Part shown: positions 56,971-64,000 of the stretch, one piece after another
How the letters are laid out: each line of letters starts with the position of its first letter
How positions within the stretch are numbered: the first letter of the stretch is position 1
NCBI GenBank assembly: GCA_032622095.1
Contig: CP136063.1
Span: 7,853,814-7,917,813 of the forward strand
DNA length: 64,000 nucleotides
Origin: Siphonodentalium dalli
Taxonomy: Eukaryota > Mollusca > Scaphopoda > Gadilida > Siphonodentaliidae
Reading direction: 5' to 3'
Position numbers and translations under genes: made by a program
The notes under the pieces: generated by a model
Databases searched by the model: none
What the model was told of the DNA's origin: nothing
Seen by the model: the letters and a program-made list of their open reading frames with translations, nothing else

Positions 56971-59900
56971 CTACATCTGTGACCGATGTTAAGGGTGGGT
57001 GGTTACATATGTGACCGATGTTAAGGGTGGGTGGTTACATATGTGACCGATGTTAAGGGTGGGTGGTTACATATGTGACCGATGTTAAGGGTGGGTGGTT
57101 ACATATGTGACCGATGTTAAGGGTGGGTGGTTACATATGTGACCGATGTTAAGGGTGGGTGGTTACATATGTGACCGATGTTAAGGGTGGGTGGTTACAT
57201 ATGTGACCGATGTTAAGGGTGGGTGGTTACATCTGTGACCGATGTTAAGGGTGGGTGGTTACATCTGTGACCGATGTTAAGGGTGGGTGGTTACATCTGT
57301 GACCGATGTTAAGGGTGGGTGGTTACATATGTGACCGATGTTAAGGGTGGGTGGTTACATATGTGACCGATGTTAAGGGTGGGTGGTTACATCTGTGACC
57401 GATGTTAAGGGTGGGTGGTTACATCTGTGACCGATGTTAAGGGTGGGTGGTTACATCTGTGACCGATGTTAAGGGTGGGTGGTTACATCTGTGACCGATG
57501 TTAAGGGTGGGTGGTTACATCTGTGACCGATGTTAAGGGTGGGTGGTTACATCTGTGACCGATGTTAAGGGTGGGTGGTTACATCTGTGACCGATGTTAA
57601 GGGTGGGTGGTTACATCTGTGACCGATGTTAAGGGTGGGTGGTTACATCTGTGACCGATGTTAAGGGTGCGTGGTTACATCTGTGACCGACGTTAAGGGT
57701 GGGTGGTTACATCTGTGACCGATGTTAAGGGTGGGTGGTTACATCTGTGACCGATGTTAAGGGTGGGTGGTTACATCTGTGACCGATGTTAAGGGTGGGT
57801 GGTTACATCTGTGACCGATGTTAAGGGTGGGTGGTTACATCTGTGACCGATGTTAAGGGTGGGTGGTTACATCTGTGACCGATGTTAAGGGTGGGTGGTT
57901 ACATCTGTGACCGATGTTAAGGGTGGGTGGTTACATCTGTGACCGATGTTAAGGGTGGGTGGTTACATCTGTGACCGATGTTAAGGGTGGGTGGTTACAT
58001 CTGTGACCGATGTTAAGGGTGGGTGGTTACATATGTGACCGATGTTAAGGGTGGGTGGTTACATATGTGACCGATGTTAAGGGTGGGTGGTTACATATGT
58101 GACCGATGTTAAGGGTGGGTGGTTACATATGTGACCGATGTTAAGGGTGGGTGGTTACATCTGTGACCGATGTTAAGGGTGGGTGGTTACATCTGTGACC
58201 GATGTTAAGGGTGGGTGGTTACATCTGTGACCGATGTTAAGGGTGGGTGGTTACATCTGTGACCGATGTTAAGGGTGGGTGGTTACATCTGTGACCGATG
58301 TTAAGGGTGGGTGGTTACATCTGTGACCGATGTTAAGGGTGGGTGGTTACATCTGTGACCGATGTTAAGGGTGGGTGGTTACATCTGTGACCGACGTTAA
58401 GGGTGGGTGGTTACATATGTGACCGATGTTAAGGGTGGGTGGTTACATATGTGACCGATGTTAAGGGTGGGTGGTTACATATGTGACCGATGTTAAGGGT
58501 GGGTGGTTACATATGTGACCGATGTTAAGGGTGGGTGGTTACATATGTGACCGATGTTAAGGGTGGGTGGTTACATATGTGACCGATGTTAAGGGTGGGT
58601 GGTTACATCTGTGACCGATGTTAAGGGTGGGTGGTTACATCTGTGACCGATGTTAAGGGTGGGTGGTTACATCTGTGACCGATGTTAAGGGTGCGTGGTT
58701 ACATCTGTGACCGATGTTAAGGGTGGGTGGTTACATCTGTGACCGATGTTAAGGGTGGGTGGTTACATCTGTGACCGATGTTAAGGGTGGGTGGTTACAT
58801 CTGTGACCGATGTTAAGGGTGGGTGGTTACATCTGTGACCGATGTTAAGGGTGGGTGGTTACATCTGTGACCGATGTTAAGGGTGGGTGGTTACATCTGT
58901 GACCGATGTTAAGGGTGGGTGGTTACATCTGTGACCGATGTTAAGGGTGGGTGGTTACATCTGTGACCGATGTTAAGGGTGGGTGGTTACATCTGTGACC
59001 GATGTTAAGGGTGGGTGGTTACATATGTGACCGATGTTAAGGGTGGGTGGTTACATATGTGACCGATGTTAAGGGTGGGTGGTTACATATGTGACCGATG
59101 TTAAGGGTGGGTGGTTACATATGTGACCGATGTTAAGGGTGGGTGGTTACATCTGTGACCGATGTTAAGGGTGGGTGGTTACATCTGTGACCGATGTTAA
59201 GGGTGGGTGGTTACATCTGTGACCGATGTTAAGGGTGGGTGGTTACATCTGTGACCGATGTTAAGGGTGGGTGGTTACATCTGTGACCGATGTTAAGGGT
59301 GGGTGGTTACATCTGTGACCGATGTTAAGGGTGGGTGGTTACATCTGTGACCGATGTTAAGGGTGGGTGGTTACATCTGTGACCGACGTTAAGGGTGGGT
59401 GGTTACATATGTGACCGATGTTAAGGGTGGGTGGTTACATATGTGACCGATGTTAAGGGTGGGTGGTTACATATGTGACCGATGTTAAGGGTGGGTGGTT
59501 ACATATGTGACCGATGTTAAGGGTGGGTGGTTACATATGTGACCGATGTTAAGGGTGGGTGGTTACATATGTGACCGATGTTAAGGGTGGGTGGTTACAT
59601 CTGTGACCGATGTTAAGGGTGGGTGGTTACATCTGTGACCGATGTTAAGGGTGGGTGGTTACATCTGTGACCGATGTTAAGGGTGGGTGGTTACATCTGT
59701 GACCGATGTTAAGGGTGGGTGGTTACATCTGTGACCGATGTTAAGGGTGGGTGGTTACATCTGTGACCGATGTTAAGGGTGGGTGGTTACATCTGTGACC
59801 GATGTTAAGGGTGGGTGGTTACATCTGTGACCGATGTTAAGGGTGGGTGGTTACATCTGTGACCGATGTTAAGGGTGGGTGGTTACATCTGTGACCGATG

Positions 59901-62900
59901 TTAAGGGTGGGTGGTTACATCTGTGACCGATGTTAAGGGTGGGTGGTTACATCTGTGACCGATGTTAAGGGTGGGTGGTTACATCTGTGACCGATGTTAA
60001 GGGTGGGTGGTTACATCTGTGACCGATGTTAAGGGTGGGTGGTTACATCTGTGACCGATGTTAAGGGTGGGTGGTTACATCTGTGACCGATGTTAAGGGT
60101 GGGTGGTTACATCTGTGACCGATGTTAAGGGTGGGTGGTTACATCTGTGACCGATGTTAAGGGTGGGTGGTTACATCTGTGACCGATGTTAAGGGTGGGT
60201 GGTTACATCTGTGTCCGATGTTAAGGGTGGGTGGTTACATCTGTGTCCGATGTTAAGGGTGTGTGGTTACATCTGTGTCCGATGTTAAGGGTGGGTGGTT
60301 ACATCTGTGTCCGATGTTAAGGGTGGGTGGTTACATCTGTGTCCGATGTTAAGGGTGGGTGGTTACGTCTGTGACCGATGTTAAGGGTGGGTGGTTACAT
60401 CTGTGACCGATGTTAAGGGTGGGTGGTTACATCTGTGACCGATGTTAAGGGTGGGTGGTTACATCTGTGACCGATGTTAAGGGTGGGTGGTTACATCTGT
60501 GACCGATGTTAAGGGTGGGTGGTTACATCTGTGACAGACGTTAAGGGTGGGTGGTTACATCTGTGACCAACGTTTAGTGTGGGTGGTTACATCTGTGACC
60601 AACGTTTAGTGTGGGTGGTTACATCTGTGACCAACGTTTAGTGTGGGTGGTTACATCTGTGACCAACGTTTAGTGTGGGTGGTTACATCTGTGACCAACG
60701 TTTAGTGTGGGTGGTTACATCTGTGACCAACGTTTATTGTGGGTGGTTACATCTGTGACCAACGTTTAGTGTGGGTGGTTACATCTGTGACCAACGTTTA
60801 GTGTGGGTGGTTACATCTGTGACCAACGTTTAGTGTGGGTGGTTACATCTGTGACCAACGTTTAGTGTGGGTGGTTACATCTGTGACCAACGTTTATTGT
60901 GGGTGGTTACATCTGTGACCAACGTTTAGTGTGGGTGGTTACATCTGTGACCAACGTTTAGTGTGGGTGGTTACATCTGTGACCGACGTTTAGTGTGGGT
61001 GGTTACATCTGTGACCAACGTTTAGTGTGGGTGGTTACATCTGTGACCAACGTTTATTGTGGGTGGTTACATCTGTGACCAACGTTTATTGTGGGTGGTT
61101 ACATCTGTGACCAACGTTTAGTGTGGGTGGTTACATCTGTGACCAACGTTTATTGTGGGTGGTTACATCTGTGACCAACGTTTAGTGTGGGTGGTTACAT
61201 CTGTGACCAACGTTTAGTGTGGGTGGTTACATCTGTGACCGACGTTTAGTGTGGGTGGTTACATCTGCGACCAACGTTTAGTGTGGGTGGTTACATCTGT
61301 GACCAACGTTTATTGTGGGTGGTTACATCTGTGACCAACGTTTATTGTGGGTGGTTACATCTGTGACCAACGTTTATTGTGGGTGGTTACATCTGTGACC
61401 GACGTTTAGTGTGGGTGGTTACATCTGTGACCGACGTTTAGTGTAGGTGGTTACATCTGTGACCGACGTTTAGTGTGGCTGGTTACATCTGTGACCGACG
61501 TTTAGTGTGGCTGGTTACATCTGTGACCGACGTTTAGTGTGGGTGGTTACATCTGTGACCGATGTTTAGTGTGGGTGGTTACATCTGTGACCGATGTTTA
61601 GTGTGGGTGGTTACATCTGTGACCGATGTTTAGTGTGGGTGGTTACATCTGTGACCGATGTTTAGTGTGGGTGGTTACATCTGTGACCGATGTTTAGTGT
61701 GGGTGGTTACATCTGTGACCGATGTTTAGTGTGGGTGGTTACATCTGTGACCGATGTTTAGTGTGGGTGGTTACATCTGTGACCGATGTTTAGTGTGGGT
61801 GGTTACATCTGTGACCGATGTTATTGGTGGGTGGTTACATCTGTGACCGATGTTAAGGGTGGGTGGTTACATCTGTGACCGATGTTAAGGGTGGGTGGTT
61901 ACATCTGTCACCGACGTTAAGGGTGGGTGGTTACATCTGTGACCGACGTTTAGTGTGGGTGGTTACATCTGTGACCGACGTTTAGTGTGGGTGGTTACAT
62001 CTGTGACCGACGTTTAGTGTGGGTGGTTACATCTGTGACCGACGTTTAGTGTGGGTGGTTACATCTGTGACCGACGTTTAGTGTGGGTGGTTACATCTGT
62101 CACCGATGTTAAGGGTGCGTGGTTACATCTGTCACCGATGTTAAGGGTGGGTGGTTACATCTGTGACCGATGTTAAGGGTGGGTGGTTACATCTGTGACC
62201 GATGTTAAGGGTGGGTGGTTACATCTGTGACCGATGTTAAGGGTGGGTGGTTACATCTGTGACCGATGTTAAGGGTGGGTGGTTACATCTGTGACCGATG
62301 TTAAGGGTGCGTGGCTACATCTGTGACCGATGTTAAGGGTGCGTGGCTACATCTGTGACCGATGTTAAGGGTGCGTGGCTACATCTGTGACCGATGTTAA
62401 GGGTGGGTGGTTACATCTGTGACCGATGTTAAGGGTGGGTGGTTACATCTGTGACCGATGTTAAGGGTGGGTGGTTACATGTCACCGATGTTAAGGGTGG
62501 GTGGTTACATCTGTGTCCGATGTTAAGGGTGGGTGGTTACATCTGTCACCGATGTTAAGGGTGGGTGGTTACATCTGTGACCGATGTTAAGGGTGGGTGG
62601 TTACATCTGTGACCGATGTTAAGGGTGGTGGTTACATATGTGTCCGATGTTAAGGGTGGGTGGTTACATCTGTGACCGATGTTAAGGGTGGGTGGTTACA
62701 TCTGTGACCGATGTTAAGGGTGGGTGGTTACATCTGTGACCGATGTTAAGGGTGGGTGGTTACATCTGTGACCGATGTTAAGGGTGGGTGGTTACATCTG
62801 TGACCAACTTTTAGTGTGGGTGGTTACATCTGTGACCGATGTTAAGGGTGGGTGGTTACATCTGTGACCGATGTTAAGGGTGGGTGGTTACATCTGTGAC

Positions 62901-63715
62901 CGATGTTAAGGGTGGGTGGTTACATCTGTGGCCGATGTTAAGGGTGGGTGGTTACATCTGTGACCGATGTTAAGGGTGGGTGGTTACATCTGTGACCGAT
63001 GTTAAGGGTGGGTGGTTACATCTGTGACCGATGTTAAGGGTGGGTGGTTACATCTGTGACCGATGTTAAGGGTGGGTGGTTACATCTGTGACCGATGTTA
63101 AGTGTGGGTGGTTACATCTGTGACCGATGTTAAGGGTGGGTGGTTACATCTGTGACCGATGTTAAGGGTGGGTGGTTACATCTGTGACCGATGTTAAGGG
63201 TGGGTGGTTACATCTGTGACCGATGTTAAGGGTGGGTGGTTACATCTGTGACCGATGTTAAGGGTGGGTGGTTACATCTGTGACCGATGTTAATGGTGGG
63301 TGGTTACATCTGTGACCGATGTTAAGGGTGGGTGGTTACATCTGTGACCGATGTTAAGGGTGGGTGGTTACATCTGTGACCGATGTTAAGGGTGGGTGGT
63401 TACATCTGTGACCGATGTTAAGGGTGGGTGGTTACATATGTGTCCGATGTTAAGGGTGCGTGGTTACATCTGTGACCGATGTTAAGGGTGCGTGGTTACA
63501 TCTGTGACCGATGTTAAGGGTGGGTGGTTACATATGTGTCCGATGTTAAGGGTGCGTGGTTACATCTGTGACCGATGTTAAGGGTGCGTGGTTACATCTG
63601 TGACCGATGTTAAGGGTGCGTGGTTACATCTGTCACCGATGTTAAGGGTGCGTGGTTACATCTGTCACCGATGTTAAGGGTGCGTGGTTACATCTGTCAC
63701 CGATGTTAAGGGTGG
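56970..63715. repeat. 32-bp satellite array, about 210 copies
   Basis: Unit GTGACCGATGTTAAGGGTGG plus GTGGTTACATCT, strictly 32 bp over most of 6.7 kb. Variants occur in blocks: CATAT versus CATCT, CCAACGTTTAGTG (about 60560-61370), CCGACGTTTAGTG, and GTGCGTGG toward the end. Markers repeat 992 bp apart (CCGACG at 58391 and 59383; the start of a CATAT run at 58031 and 59023), giving a 31-unit higher-order repeat. 32 bp is not a multiple of three and no long frame exists. Confidence 0.95.
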
Positions 63716-64000
63716 GTGTTGAGACTCGAATCCATCCCCGTGTCATAACATTACGCACTAATCTCTTACAGAAGCCAACCTCAGTAATTGCCAAGACGTA
63801 TGTGTGTAATTAATGGGCTGAAGTTCATTGAACAGGTGGGTGTAATCTTTCTTGCTGTACTGCGGGCGGGCAGCGTGATGCTTATGTAATAGCTACTTAC
63901 TCAGTGCAAGATGTTTGTATTTATATATTTATTAATTGTGTTTTTAATTAATATCATATTCGTATTATCCGGAAAATTTCAAATCGTGTTGATACTGAAT
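63716..64000. other. No gene seen
   Basis: Unique sequence after the satellite; nothing recognised. Confidence 0.4.

Noticed and set aside
56970-63715. CRISPR array
   Set aside because: Strict 32-bp head-to-tail satellite with no spacers.

Overview
This is a gene-poor, repeat-rich piece of an animal (metazoan) nuclear genome, not bacterial: Notch-style calcium-binding EGF exons and a MAM-domain exon bounded by GT/AG introns, a non-LTR retrotransposon, long satellite arrays, and Helitron-like and hAT-like elements. A marine invertebrate is likely. The Helitron-like elements carrying a GTCT microsatellite plus internal tandem repeats resemble the 'pearl'/HINE elements described from molluscs, so a mollusc is my best guess, but the sequence alone does not prove it.

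The only protein-coding gene I can support lies on the minus strand and runs from about 50.2 kb down to 14.1 kb. In reading order it shows: a signal-anchor exon (50084-50242, basic tail plus one membrane helix, phase-1 donor); eight intact one-exon calcium-binding EGF repeats (44.7, 43.9, 41.6, 32.8, 28.7, 27.9, 25.4 and 24.5 kb, each exactly 114 bp, phase 1-1); a ninth EGF exon with a 33-bp in-frame deletion (18.9 kb); and an exon with most of a MAM domain (14.1 kb) that carries an apparent 1-nt frameshift. All joints are phase 1, so one type II membrane or shed EGF/MAM protein is a reasonable inference. Transcript evidence would be needed to join the exons.

The EGF exons sit in a tandem segmental duplication (about 24-45.6 kb, with older fragments at 17.3-19.6 kb). 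The unit is about 3 kb and carries a relic exon (class C), then a class B exon, then a class A exon. Subtracting three later insertions (about 8 kb at 33.1-41.05, 1.94 kb at 28.8-30.8, 0.38 kb at 25.6-25.97) restores a unit of 2.95-3.08 kb in every interval.

Layout: 1-4.1 kb, no gene, small repeats; 4.1-12.2 kb, 43-bp satellite with a 1.93-1.98 kb higher-order repeat; 12.4-13.2 kb, second satellite with a palindromic core; 14.1-14.4 kb, MAM exon; 14.7-15.7 kb, inverted-repeat transposon; 17.3-45.6 kb, EGF duplicons loaded with mobile elements (Helitron-like 20.4-22.2 and 36.1-37.5; hAT-like 22.3-23.4 and 38.7-39.9; fold-back 33.1-41.05); 46.5-49.9 kb, 5'-truncated frameshifted LINE; 50.1-50.2 kb, signal-anchor exon; 51.8-55.5 kb, more fold-back elements; 57.0-63.7 kb, 32-bp satellite of about 210 copies.
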